DNA from: Paraspadella gotoi
Lineage: Eukaryota; Chaetognatha
Assembly: GCA_051294375.1 (NCBI GenBank)
Contig: CM119266.1
Location: 25,547,908 to 25,611,907 of the forward strand
DNA length: 64,000 nucleotides
Direction of reading: 5' to 3'
Shown here: positions 44,401 through 55,519 of the stretch, in pieces
Position numbering within the stretch: position 1 is the stretch's first letter
How the letters are laid out: each line of letters opens with the position of its first letter
Notes under the pieces: model-generated
Databases searched by the model: none
What the model saw: the letters and a program-made list of their open reading frames with translations, nothing else
Told to the model about the DNA's origin: nothing
Position numbers and translations under genes: made by a program

Positions 44401-44590
44401 GCAGATCTAGAGCGGCACAGCGATGTGCGGCGTGATGCTGTTCCTTTCTGCAATGTTTTCCGTCTGGACAATGCTTATACCTGCATGCGCTTTCAATGTC
44501 GAGATAATTGGATTTTACAGGCACTATAAGAAGATTATAATAAGCTTCAGCGACAAAACTAATTGACTTTGTAGCTGAAAATATTAGTAC
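44401..44590. other. Palindrome P2 spacer (~190 bp)
   Basis: Unique sequence between the P2 arms with no recognisable feature. Confidence 0.7.
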
Positions 44591-45090
44591 TTTTCGTACC
44601 TGTTTTTTCTTCTCTTCTCTCTTCTCTCAATATACTCTCTCGTCTCGTTACTCGTCTCTCTATCTCTCCTCTCTCTCTCTCTCTCTCCTCTCACTCTCTC
44701 ATCACTCTCATCATCTGAGAGGATAGATACTGGATTTTTACACATAAACAAGATGGCGAAAAACCGGGGCAAAGACCGATGTTGGAAGAAATAGATCATC
44801 TGTTGATGATAAGACCTTCTTAATCATGCAATGGAAATGATGAAGTCGACGAACGACGACGACGACGACGAACGAAGAACGACGACGGCGGTGCCAAATA
44901 TCTCCGATGTCGTAATCATCGACCATAAAAGGACCCTGGCGACGGGGAAGTTTCTCTGCGGGATTAAAGATGAAAAAAAGATAAAAAAAAATGAAGAAAA
45001 GAGAGAGATAAAGATAAAAAAAATGCAGAGGGAGAGAAGGAAAAGAAAAGAAAAAAGAAGAAATGAAATCAAAAAAGGAGGAAAGGGAAA
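44591..45090 (-). repeat. Palindrome P2, right arm
   Basis: Inverse of 43,790-44,400. From 44,720 onward this arm is also the beginning of duplication unit C, since the same sequence occurs at 56,125. The right arm is therefore the ordinary copy and the left arm the extra one. Confidence 0.85.
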
Positions 45091-45461
45091 CCAAAACGAA
45101 ACCGCCGGCGGAAAATCTTTTTTAAGGGGAGGGGTGGGAGAGAACGATAATCGGGGGGGGAGGGGGGCGGTTATGTATAAAATATGGAAAGTCCGAAGAA
45201 AAAAAAAATCTATCATTTGTCGCGGAGAAGCGACGCGGTGTATGAAACGACGATTCGTAAAAACGGACCAAGAAGAGATGAGCTTCCGGAGTGAGGGGGG
45301 AAAAAGCGACGATAATGGTAAATAAAAACATGAGAGAGAGAGAGAAGAGAGAAGAGAAGAAGAAGATGAGAGAGAGAGATGAGAGAGCGAGAGAGAGAGA
45401 GAGAGAGGAGAAGTAGAGAGAGGTAAGAGTCGTGGACACGAACAAGCGTGGAGACCTCGCG

Positions 45462-45486
45462 NNNNNNNNNNNNNNNNNNNNNNNNN
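45462..45486. other. Assembly gap (25 N), apparently of zero true length
   Basis: The flanks read GGAGACCTCGCG / TCGTAGATTTTTC. In unit D (about 56,820-56,842) the same flanks are adjacent (ACCTCGCGTCGTAGATT) with nothing between. Confidence 0.95.
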
Positions 45487-45648
45487 TCGTAGATTTTTCT
45501 TCGTTTTTTTTCTCCCCCTCGAGGGTTTTTCTCCGTCTCTCCCTCCCCCCTGCCTTCCCCCTGCCTCCTTCCGGCCGCCTTTAAGAAAAGGAGTGGATTT
45601 CGGGTGATAAATCATCGGTTGCGGCTTTGACGCTACTGAAAGGGGGGG

Positions 45649-45786
45649 ATGGTAGGTGGAGTGGTAAGGTCGATGACACTACTGGAGAGAGAGCGTGGAC
45701 TTGGAGTGGTGGGGGTGATGAGAGACAAAGGACGCCACCGGGGCGTCATGGAGGAAGAGAAGCTCAGGAAAGCGAACGAGGATTAA
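45649..45786 (+). other. Small open frame, 45 codons, doubtful
   Basis: ATG to TAA without interruption, mixed composition (MVGGVVRSMTLLERERGL...), in a non-microsatellite stretch. In unit D (56,999-57,136) the DNA is nearly identical, but one-base indels (GTGGATAAGG for GTGGTAAGG, and a lost G in the G run) break the frame. Either D is read with errors or the frame is not under selection. There is no homology I recognise. Confidence 0.15.
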
Positions 45787-46539
45787 TTATCTACGGTTCA
45801 TCGGTTTCGACAGAAAGGATGGTTTAATATGTTTTAACTTATGATAAATGTACTATGGTTTTTATATATTTACAATTATTATTACAAGATTATCAGGAGC
45901 TCTTTTTTTTTCCTGAAGATTTCCTGACGAATCGTGTTTGTATCGTTTTCGGTCATGACCCGGCTGTAATATAAAAACCAATATAAGCCGATCGGTAAAA
46001 ATCGTAAATTATAAAATATTTTTTCCCGATAGGCTTCGGTGGCGTGGGGGATCGAAAAGAGAAATGACTGATATTAGATGCGAAGAGAAACGGAACCGAT
46101 GATTCCGAGTGGAAGAAAATACAAGGAGTTTATGAGGTTTTCTTGAGGGAGAATCGACAATTGAATGAATGGAGATTGGAGAATGAAGATGAATAAAGAT
46201 GAAGAAAGATTAAATAAAGATGAATGAACATTAAAGTGGTAAATGAGATGCGAAGAGGTAAGTCGAAAATACATTTTAATGATGTAAGATAAAATGAGAT
46301 TATAATGAGATAAGATAATATGAGATGATATTATCAAATTATATTGAGTCATGACGTTATCCTTGAATGATTTAAAATTGTTATCAAATACTTTAAACTG
46401 TCTAACCTGAGGTAACAAAAGACAGGAGTAAAGACAAGATTCAACCAGGAATCGCGCTGGTTTTGTCAGTTTCAAAGGCGTCACCATCGTTAGGCTAATC
46501 GAGACAGAGTGGGAAAAAGAAGAAAGAAAAAAGGATCGA

Positions 46540-46630
46540 TTAGAAGACGAAGACGAAGACGAAGAAGAAGAAGAAGAAGAAGAAGAAGAAGAAGAAGAAG
46601 AAGAAGAAGAAGAAGAAGAAGAAGAAAGAA
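46540..46630. repeat. (GAA)n microsatellite
   Basis: About 25 GAA triplets preceded by GACGAAGACGAA. The D counterpart (about 57,940-58,022) is broken by several extra bases. Confidence 0.97.
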
Positions 46631-46825
46631 AGGGGAAGGAAAGAGGGAAGGAAGGAGACAAAATAATTAGAAGCTTTCAGATATCGCGGTGAAAAATTTT
46701 GAGTTAGATAGGGATTAAGAATTTAGAAGGAAAAGCAAAACGAAGAAGGAAACAAAAAAAAACAAAAAAAATGAAATAAAATAACGTGACGCGGAGTAAC
46801 GCGCGAAGATGTTAACACTTAGAGG

Positions 46826-46827
<2 letters not shown>

Positions 46828-46915
<88 letters not shown>

Positions 46916-47063
46916 AGACGAGAGAGAAAGGAAAGAAAGCGGAAGGGGCAAGAGCCTTTTCGTCTAGAAAAAAAAAAAAAGTTTTGACGCGCGAACGCGC
47001 GACGCAAGAGAACGCAAAAAAGAAACAGAGAGAGAAAGCAACAAAATAAAGAGAGAGAGCGAG

Positions 47064-47112
<49 letters not shown>

Positions 47113-47130
47113 AGAGAGAGAGAGAGCGAG
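46828..47130. repeat. (GA)n tracts in unit C
   Basis: Two (GA)n arrays (46,828-46,918 and 47,068-47,129) around a short unique piece (AAGGAAAGAAAGCGGAAGG...). Counterparts lie at 58,215-58,310 and 58,430-58,510. The second D array is much degraded. Confidence 0.93.
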
Positions 47131-47740
47131 GGGCGAGGAAATCGAGAGCTATCTCCCTGATCCCAGAGTTTGACTGTAATTCGACCAAATCGCTCCTTTC
47201 TGACAAATAAAAAAAAAAAAAAAACAAAAAAAAACACACACAAAAAAAACACACAAAAAGAAAGTCAAACCTCTTTTCTTTCTATGTATTCCGTGTTCCA
47301 TATTTCCATATCCTTTTTTTCCCCCCTTTTTTTCCCCGCTTTTTTTTCTCGCTTTTGACGTTTTTTTTTTTTGACTTTTGTCGTCGAAGGATATTTTTGG
47401 TCGCTGGAGGTTTGATCGTAATGATACAACGATAGAGACAGAGATGTGGAAGGGGGGAAAGGGAAATAATGTTGGATGGTCAGGAAGTAAAGAAGTTTGA
47501 ATGGAATATAGAATCAGGAGAGAGAGAAAAAAAAAAGAAAGAGAGAGAGAGAGAGAGAAGAGAGAGAGAGCAGAAGAGAGAGAGAGAGAGAGAGAAAGGA
47601 AGAAAATAAGAAGAGAAGAGAGAGAGACCATATAGTATAGAGAGTTTTTTTTTTCAAACTCCACCCTTAACCCTTTCGGCGCCCAAGCGTGCTCTTTTCG
47701 CCACAACTTCCTCTTTCTGCCTCCCAGAGAAAAAAAAAGA

Positions 47741-47812
47741 GTTTTATTGCTCGAGTTCGCATTGATAAAAACGTTTTATTGCTCGAGTCCCATTGATAAC
47801 AAAAAAAACGAA
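47741..47812. repeat. 33-bp direct repeat, two units
   Basis: TTTTATTGCTCGAGTTCGCA.. and TTTTATTGCTCGAGTCCCAT.., each followed by TTGATAA. The pair is also present in D at about 59,140-59,205. Confidence 0.85.
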
Positions 47813-48141
47813 AGATGTAAGGAAAAAAAATGGAGACTGCAAAAAAAAAAAAAAAGCGCAAGATGAGACGAAGTCTGAAACATTTATTTTGAAAAAGGCG
47901 CGAGAATGAAAGAGGAAAAGGAGGGTGTGGACCAGCTGGGGTAGGCAGAGGGAGGGGTGTTAAGGGGGGAGAGGGAGGAGTGTAGTAGTGCCAGGTTAAG
48001 AGAGAGAGAGAGGGAGTCAAAATTCTGTAGAAAAAAAAAAGCGGAGACGGGAGGAAAGGAAACCACGACTGGTGGAGGAAAAAGTCGCTTTGGGTCCAGA
48101 ATCGGAACTGAAATGAGATGCTGAATCACGAATCGGGAAGG

Positions 48142-48181
<40 letters not shown>

Positions 48182-48679
48182 GAGAGAGAGTAGAGAGAGA
48201 GAGAGAGAGAGACGAGAGACGGAGAGAGAGAGAGGAAAAATTCGAAATTGTGGTGGAAGGAAGAGGAAAAAGCCGATGAGATAGAGACAGAGTAGAACAG
48301 GTGCGTGAAATGGAGGACGAAGAGAAAAGTTGAGCTCGAAAGCGAAAGTAAAAAGTGAACGACTTTACAGAACTATTATCTCCGTCTCCTACTGGTGATA
48401 GTTTAAAGAAGTAAGGTTTGCTGTTTGTTCATTAAATAAATACCCATCTTGATATTAATGTGCAAGAAATTGTTTCAAAAAGGAAAGTAAGAAAACAAGC
48501 TAACTTAAACATTAAACAATAAACATAAACAACATAAACAATAAACAATCTTTCAAAATAAAATAAAAATGCTGTAATTTATATCATAATGAGCTTTTCA
48601 CTCTAAAAAAAAATTATTAATTTGAACGAATAGTCCTTTTTTACTTACTTATTATCTTTTAATATTTCTTCGTATCATC

Positions 48680-48745
48680 GCAGAGGAATCGAACCCAAAA
48701 GGAATTTAATACGAACTGCATGATCGCTGATTTTGCTATGATGCG
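48680..48745 (-). mobile_element. Possible tRNA-like head (SINE relic) in unit C
   Basis: The minus strand has a perfect B box, GGTTCGATTCC (48,685-48,695), and about 40 bases upstream an A-box-like TAGCAAAATCAGCG (48,725-48,738). Acceptor-like ends ATCAT/ATGAT can pair, but the T stem is mostly mismatched, so it is not an intact tRNA gene. In unit D (60,070-60,140) the B box carries changes. Confidence 0.35.
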
Positions 48746-48874
48746 TCGCTTCGCCTCAGTTCAACCTTTCGCCGCAGGCAGAGCTTATTCGTCCTTATAT
48801 TTCGTATCGACGTGCGCTAACTCAGTGTCGCCCTCCCTAAATTGTGCGTCGCGGCCAAAATAAACACACACACA

Positions 48875-48899
48875 NNNNNNNNNNNNNNNNNNNNNNNNN
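48875..48899. other. Assembly gap (25 N)
   Basis: The gap interrupts ACACACACAC and lies exactly at the outer end of palindrome P3's left arm. Confidence 0.99.
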
Positions 48900-49211
48900 G
48901 ATGGAGAGAGAGGACGAGAGAGAGAGAGAGTGCGAGACGGAGAGAGAGAGAGAGAGAGAAATTAAAGAAGAAAGAGAAAGGAAAAATATACCTAATTGCT
49001 TAAAGGTCTTGTTTTCATTCATCGTCGACTTTCTCGGTCGTCGCCATGGAAACGTCGTCCTAGTTTTTCCACGCTTTTTTTTTTTAGCTGAAACCGTTGT
49101 GGACAAAAGCGCTGCATGTTGTTTGGGTACTCACGCTTTTCGGCCACGTCGTTCGTTCGTTCGTCGTTTTCGTAGTTTTAGTCGTCGTCGTCGTCTTCGT
49201 TGCTATTTTCA

Positions 49212-49245
<34 letters not shown>

Positions 49246-49470
49246 TTTTTTTTCAGTGCGGATACAAGAAAAATACTGCAATTTCATTTTGAATAATTTA
49301 GCATATATACATTAGAGTATTTATAGCATCGTAGTGTGCCAAATGTAATTCTATGCCTTTTGTTAACATAAGCATTAAAAGATAAACTGAAAGGAGGATT
49401 TCCGACTTTTTGATGAACCACATGAGTTGGCATATCAATCTTCTTCTGTTGGCCCTTTCCACTCTCCCAT

Positions 49471-49508
<38 letters not shown>

Positions 49509-49815
49509 CTCCTCTCTCTCCTCTCTCTCTCTTCTCTCTCTCTCTCTCTCTATCTTTCCCTCCCTCCCATAAAACGAAAAGAGAAGGAAATGACGATACT
49601 GGGACAGACGATAGCGACCCCACGCGACGTCGGCCAGGACGAAGATTCCGATGGCTCTTTTCTGTTTTCTTTTTTTCTTTATGTTTCTCCGATTTTTCGG
49701 TCTACGAGGATGGTTTCGATGAAAAAACAAAAAAACACCATCGCGGGTATCTGGTAAAGATGGACGAGGGAAGGTTGAGAAAAGGATTAAAGCCGAAGGG
49801 ACCAAAGAAACGTCC
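48900..49815 (+). repeat. Palindrome P3, left arm (~0.9 kb)
   Basis: Inverse of 49,950-50,778. The first bases after the gap, GATGGAGAGAGAGGACGAG, are the exact inverse of the last bases before the next gap, CTCGTCCTCTCTCTCCATC. Shared inverse landmarks include ATCGTCGACTTTCTCG, GTAGTTTTAGTCGTCGTCG, CACATGAGTTGG/CATGTGGTTCATC and GACGTCGGCCAGGACGAAG. This arm is absent from unit D. Confidence 0.92.
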
Positions 49816-49949
49816 ACAGAGAGAAAGAGAGAGAGACAGAGAGAGAGAGATGAGAGAGAGACGAGCAGAGAGAGAGACGAGTAGAGGAGAGGAGAGAGAG
49901 AGAGAGGAGAGATAGAGAGAGAGAGAGAGTCGCTTCTCTCTTTCTCTCT
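49816..49949. repeat. Palindrome P3 spacer, (GA)n
   Basis: Interrupted (GA)n of about 130 bases joining the two arms. Confidence 0.85.
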
Positions 49950-50235
49950 GTGCGTTTCTGTCTTCGGCTTTCCTTCCCTTTAATCTTTCTTCAACTTCCC
50001 TCGTCCATCTTTACCGACCGCGATGTGTTTTTGTTTTTCATGAAAACATCCTCTACCGAAAAATCGGAGAAACATAAAGAAAAAGAAAAAGAAAAGAGCA
50101 TCGGAATCTTCGTCCTGCCGACGTCGCGTGGGGTCGCTATCGTCTGTCCCAGTATCTCATTTCCTTCTCTTTTCCGTTTTATGGGAGGGAGGGAAAGATA
50201 GAGAGAGAGAGAGAGAGAAGAGAGAGAGAGGAGAG

Positions 50236-50278
<43 letters not shown>

Positions 50279-50778
50279 GAGGGACCAAAGAAGAAGATTG
50301 ATATCCAAATCATGTGGTTCATCAAAAGTCGGAAAATCCTCCTTTCAGTTTATCTAATCTTATGTTAACAAAAAGGCATAGAATTACATTTGCACACTAC
50401 GATGCTATAATACTCTAATGTATAATGCTAATTCAAAATGAAATTGCAGTATTTTTTCTTGTATCCCACTGTATTGAAAATAGACAACGAAGACGACGAC
50501 GACGACTAAAACTACGAAAACGACGACGACGACGACGATGGCGAAAACGTGAGTACCCAAAACAACATCACCTTTTGTAAACAACTTTCACTAAAAAAAA
50601 AAAGCGTGAAAAACTAGGACGACGTTTCCATGGCGACGACGAGAAAGTCGACGATGAATGAAAACAAAGACCTTTAACAATTAGGTTATATTTCTTTCTC
50701 TTTCTTTCTTCTTTAATTTCTCTCTCTCTCTCTCTCTCCGTCTCGCACTCTCTCTCTCTCTCGTCCTCTCTCTCCATC
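49950..50778 (-). repeat. Palindrome P3, right arm
   Basis: Inverse of 48,900-49,815. This is the arm that also occurs in unit D (about 60,440-61,185), so it is the ordinary genomic orientation at this locus. Confidence 0.92.
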
Positions 50779-50833
50779 NNNNNNNNNNNNNNNNNNNNNN
50801 NNNNNNNNNNNNNNNNNNNNNNNNNNNNNNNNN
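50779..50833. other. Assembly gap (55 N)
   Basis: The gap lies inside a (CT)n array. In unit D the array is read through at about 61,160-61,275. Confidence 0.99.
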
Positions 50834-50876
<43 letters not shown>

Positions 50877-51039
50877 TCTCTCTCACTCAAATCTCACTCA
50901 CTGAAGCACTCAAATAACAACAAATAAAAACAAAGAATCAAAACAATCGCCTCGAAATTGGGCTCGTCGGATCTGGATTAATTGACGTTGAGAGGGGAGA
51001 AATGCTCCACGCCGATTTCCGGAACAGATGGAGAGAGAC

Positions 51040-51044
51040 AACAA

Positions 51045-51092
<48 letters not shown>

Positions 51093-51095
51093 ATG

Positions 51096-51131
<36 letters not shown>
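51040..51131. repeat. (GA)n tract in unit C
   Basis: (GA)n with one GATGACCGA interruption. Counterpart at 61,425-61,507. Confidence 0.95.
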
Positions 51132-51133
<2 letters not shown>

Positions 51134-51445
51134 TAACAGCTTATAAAACGAGGAAAACAGCTTTTCGTAAGTGGGCCCTTTTACAGTTCTTTAGAATCGG
51201 GTAAAAGTAAAGGTTCTTGCCGGATTACCTCAGTTTCATAACATTAGCCAAAACTTTCATTGATCTCAATGTCGTAACGGAAATATGTATTCCTGAATGT
51301 CAGTTGTGAGAGGAAAAAGTGAGTCGCTAAAATGTCAGTCGGATGAGAGGACAATACGTAGTTGAGACTCTTGGACCAATCATTCGATTTCGCGGGTTTC
51401 TGGTGCCTCGAGTTTGATGGTGCCACTTTGAGTAAACAAAGGGAC

Positions 51446-52295
51446 AATCCCGATCACGAGCGGAAGAAGCCCGGAAGGAGAAGGAGTCGATCGGAAGCCA
51501 CTGCACGCCGCCGCTCCGGTCTACGGCCTGCCGTTCGGAGAGCTGAGTATATGAGCTCAGAGAAAGAGAGAGAGACGAGAGAGTAAGAGGAAGAGAGAGA
51601 GATGAGAGAGAGAGATGAGAGCAGAAGGAGAGAGGGAGAAGAGAGAGAGTAGAGAGTGATGAAGAGAAATAGAGAGAGCGGAGAGGGAGAGAGAGGAGAG
51701 AGCGNNNNNNNNNNNNNNNNNNNNNNNNNTGAGAGAGAAGAGAGAGAGAGAGGAGAGAGAGAGTCGAGAGAGAGAGAGAGAGAAAGAGGAGAGAGAGAGA
51801 GAGATGGAGAGAGAGAGAGAGAGAAAGCATTTGCTATACTCAGAAGCCTCGTATCAGCGCAGCCTCCGGAGCAGCGCCCGCGGCGGGGCTGGATCCGAGC
51901 GGCTTCTCCCTGCCTTCGACTTACTTCGCTCGGCCTTCTTACTCCTCTTCCTCTTCCTTTCTGCCCTATCATCCCGGATCCGCGCGACGACAGAGTCGAT
52001 TCGGTCGGAGCCGCACAGCAACTGACTACTCTTTTCTCTCTCTCTTAACCTCGTCCACCGCCGATCCTTCTTCTCTCTTGCCTCCGAGGGATCGATCATG
52101 GGTTCGCGCGGGATCCGGGAGTCCTTTTTTTCAAGAAATTGTATTTGAGTTAGCTATTTGGGCTTTATTGAAGCAACTAACTGACTAAAGTAGGGTAGTC
52201 TGGTGATTTTTCATATTTTTAAATTTTCCTCAATTTAAAAGATTTTTTTTAATGTTTCAGCTTTACTGTACAAGTAAATACGCAATTGAAAAAAA
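51446..52295. repeat. Direct repeat E1
   Basis: It begins CGAGCGGAAGAAGCCCGGAA, includes GTCGATCGGAAGCCACTGCA and CTCAGAAGCCTCGTATCAGC, and ends near GTTTCAGCTTTACTGTACA. The same run of sequence occurs at 53,873-54,455 (E2). E1 is longer because a (GA)n array with a 25-N gap (51,555-51,835) is inserted where E2 reads straight from GAGCTGAGTA to CTCAGAAGCC. Confidence 0.88.
51705..51729. other. Assembly gap (25 N)
   Basis: Gap inside the (GA)n of E1. (GA)n lies on both sides. Confidence 0.99.
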
Positions 52296-53872
52296 CAACA
52301 AAAAAATATTAAAAATATTTAAATAAAAATAATTAAAATTATTATTATAAAAATTTTGAAGTTTGATTTCTTGAGCTACATAGGTTTTTGCGATTCATAT
52401 CCAGCATATTTATAGGCCGCTTCTAATACTTTTTTTTCATTTTCAAAAAATTCACTTGGTGTCATTTTTTGAAGCTTCATGGCTTTCCTTTCTTTTTTGT
52501 AGGGGCCTGCCCAGATGCAGTCGGCTTGGAAGAAATTCTGGTTTGTTGGCCGATTTTACTGTAAGTATAAAAGAGTTAATTTCTTATGTCGGTCATACGC
52601 AGATAAAAAACCTAATAGCATCAGTGAAAGGCATTGCACTTTTTATTTTATCATGAGAAAAATCCAAGGTCATTTATAATACAAAATCGTTTTTAGGAAT
52701 TTTAGAAGTAGTAAGGAAAAGAGGATATAAACTATACCATTCATACTGGTACGATAAAGACAGTTATGAATTTTAATACTCAACCAAGACTGTCCATAGT
52801 TCGCCCAATCAACTCGCCTTTACAGTTCAGGAAAGGAAACTGTTCGCATTGGACACCTTGTCCCAAAGAATTCCAATGGTTGCCAAGGGAAAATTTCTTT
52901 ACTTATTCTCACCAGCTCGTTGAGACGGCGAGGAATGTTCTTTTCGCAAAGTATTAGGCTCGAGTCAAATGCACCCAAGCATATAATCGTATATTTGACG
53001 TCCCAGCAGGAGTTTCTTTGGATTGAATTTGGAATACTATATTTCTTATGTCACCATCATCATCGTTGGCACCATAGATTTTATACATAGGAGCAGAATT
53101 CTCAAACGATATCTATCCAGTTTTTAAATTAGGGCAACGCCTACGATAACAGTGAACATTTCTTCGTAGGTTTGCTCCTATCACAATTTACACCTATGTA
53201 ACAGATCTTTCGGAGTATAATGCCAGCACGATTAAATCTTGAATGAAAATTCTTTCCTCGGAGATCCTTTGGAACATTGTGAGGCGACTTAACTTGGCGG
53301 AGATCTATTCATTTGAAATTAAGAAAAAGTTTTCCGATATTTTCTTATCAAGAGTGTAATGATTCGAAAATCATGAGCCAAAACAGAGAGTAAAAGTCCA
53401 AACAATGGTAAAACAATTCACGGTCAAAACTAACTAAGGCGAGAAAACAATTGTATTGGTTAAGTGGCTTCAAATAGGTTGACCCACTTAACGGTCTCAG
53501 TGCGTGGATTCTAATTTGAAACGATTTGGTCGTTGTCATCTGTCGTTCGTCGTTGTCGTTGTTTTTTGTTAGCAGAATGAGCTTCTACAATTTTTAATTT
53601 TTAATATATTTTTTTTTAGATCACAATCATTTAAAAAAAAAGGGGGAAGAAAAAGAGAGAAGGTGAGCAGTAAAGAAAAAGAGTAAGATCAGCTGATATA
53701 TCTCCTGACCTACTTTACTCGACGACCGAGAACGATACAAGAGAAAATAAGACGAGAGAAGAGAGAAGAGAGAGATGAGAGAAAGAGACGAGAGAAGAGA
53801 GAGAGAGAAATCCGGGCCCGATCCTCGGACTTCGACCGAAGAAGGCCCGACTCCATCAGAGAGAGAGAAAAA
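52296..53872. other. Unique ~1.6 kb between E1 and E2
   Basis: AT-rich sequence with no counterpart in unit D. It contains an exon-like block (52,499-52,556). On the minus strand at about 52,780-53,130 there is a stretch with mixed, protein-like composition but several stops (for example NIVFQIQSKETPAGTSNIRL). I cannot assign either to a family. Confidence 0.5.
52499..52556 (+). other. Possible internal exon (58 bp)
   Basis: A pyrimidine-rich acceptor, CCTTTCTTTTTTGTAG, ends just before the block, and a donor, ACT|GTAAGTATA, follows it. The frame starting at the first base reads GPAQMQSAWKKFWFVGRFY without a stop. Both splice signals are close to consensus, but one short exon without partners is weak evidence. 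Confidence 0.25.
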
Positions 53873-54455
53873 TCTCCCCGATCCGAGCGGAAGAAGCCCG
53901 GAAGGAGAAGCTGAGTCGATCGGAAGCCACTGCACGCCGGCCGCCTCCGGTCTACGGCTTGACGTTCGGGAGAGCTGAGTAATATGACTCCATGGCCTGA
54001 TACTCAGAAGCCTCGTATCAGCGCAGCCTCCGGGCAGCGCGCGGCGGCGAGCGGTTCTCCCTGCCTTCGACTTTACTTCGCTTCGGCTCTTCTTTTACTT
54101 CCTCTTCCTCTTTCCTTCTCCCTTATCTCCCGGATCCGGCGCGACGACCAGAGTCCGATCCTGTCGGCAGCCGCAGCCAAACTGACTTATCTTTCTCTCT
54201 CTCTTACCCCTCGTTCACCGCCGACTCTCTCTCTCTGCCTCGACGCGGACTCGATCATGGGTTGCTGCGGCAATCCGGGAGTCTTTCTTTTTCAAGAAAT
54301 TGTATTTGAGCTTAGTATTCTGGCTTTATTGAGCAACTTAACTGACTAAAGCTAGGGTAGTCTGTGATTTTTTTATTTTTAAATTTCTCCTCAATTTTAA
54401 AAGATCTTTTTTTAAATTGTTTCAGTCTTACTGCTACAGTAAAATTAAACGCCAA
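53873..54455. repeat. Direct repeat E2
   Basis: Second copy of E1 in the same orientation, without the (GA)n insertion. It includes the frame start ATGGGTTGCTGCGGCAATCC, where E1 reads ATGGGTTCGCGCGGGATCC. Small indels again separate the copies. Confidence 0.88.
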
Positions 54456-54464
54456 TGGAGAGAG

Positions 54465-55490
54465 AGAAAGAGAGAGAGAGAGAAGAAAGAAAAAATAAAA
54501 CAATTTGAAATTTTTGAGAAAATAAAATAAAAACAAACAAAAAAAGATACAAGAGTCATAAACACTCACGGAGATCTAGCCCCACACACAAGAATAGCGA
54601 GACAGAGACAGAGAAGAGAGAACGAGACGAATATGAAGACCTTGGCTGTTGCCCTTTAATGGAAAATATACGAGCGACCAACAGAAGCGGAACAGTAAAG
54701 ACCATCCATGTATAATAGGGTGAAGTGAAAGTTTGGAATCAAAATTTAGCAGTTATATCTTGAAAACTATCATATTAGTGAATACTAATCTGTAATTATT
54801 TTTCTTTTTTTATAAATATAGTAGCCCAGGCAGCTTATTTTGTATATAGTACTACCCTTATATAATGTCAAAATTTTAAAATGTTTTTTTTTTTTAATTC
54901 TGAGAACAGATTCAGATTCCTCGTTAAAAGTTAATAAAAAAAAAGTATAAATCTTTTTCAAAAATTATGTTATTAAGTAGGTTAAAATTACAAAAAACTA
55001 TATTTTTAAGCTGGAAATTTAAAATCGGCGTCTTAAATATAGTTTTTTATATTTTTGACTAACTTAATGAAAGAATTTTTAAAAAAGAATTGTACTTTCT
55101 TATAATAACTTTTTGCAAGGAATCCGAATCCGATCTTAAAATTTAAAAATTTGTATTTTGAAATTTTAGCCTATTATATACTTATTACTATATATAAATA
55201 TAGCTCACTGGTGCCCACTAATGTATAAATTTAAAAAATAAATTTACCAAAAGATTTTTATTGGTTTTTATGTTCATGTTTTATATATATTTTATATTAT
55301 ATTTTAATTTTCTAAAATTTTATCATTTTCACATCACTCTAATGTATAATATAAAGCAAAAAAGACGAAACGACGACGACGACGACGACGGCTGCAAAAC
55401 CGCAAAAGCAGAAAAAAAGCTTCCGAGTCCCCGAGCCCTAAGACGTCATGGTCAGTGGGTTAGAAAAACCTAAGAGAGGGAAAAATTTTC
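54465..55490. other. AT-rich single-copy part of unit C
   Basis: Matches 62,125-63,115 in unit D very closely, with fewer differences per base than the microsatellite-rich parts. No open frame is recognisable. Confidence 0.7.
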
Positions 55491-55519
55491 ATCGTCTCGG
55501 CGAAGTTGCCCTGAGAAAG

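Noticed and set aside
44752-44799. ATGGCGAAAAACCGG start (MAKNRGKD...) repeated in C, D and the P2 arm
   Set aside because: The frame stops after about 15 codons in C and is shifted in D. There is no donor site at its end.
44824-45615. 263-codon minus-strand frame, one of the longest in the window
   Set aside because: It crosses a 25-N gap whose true length is zero, so the frame is not real across it, and it consists mainly of Ser/Leu/Phe repeat translation.
46074-46661. 195-codon minus-strand frame with a poly-Ser tract
   Set aside because: The Ser tract is the (GAA)n array read in antisense. The rest has no recognisable domain and is broken by indels in unit D.
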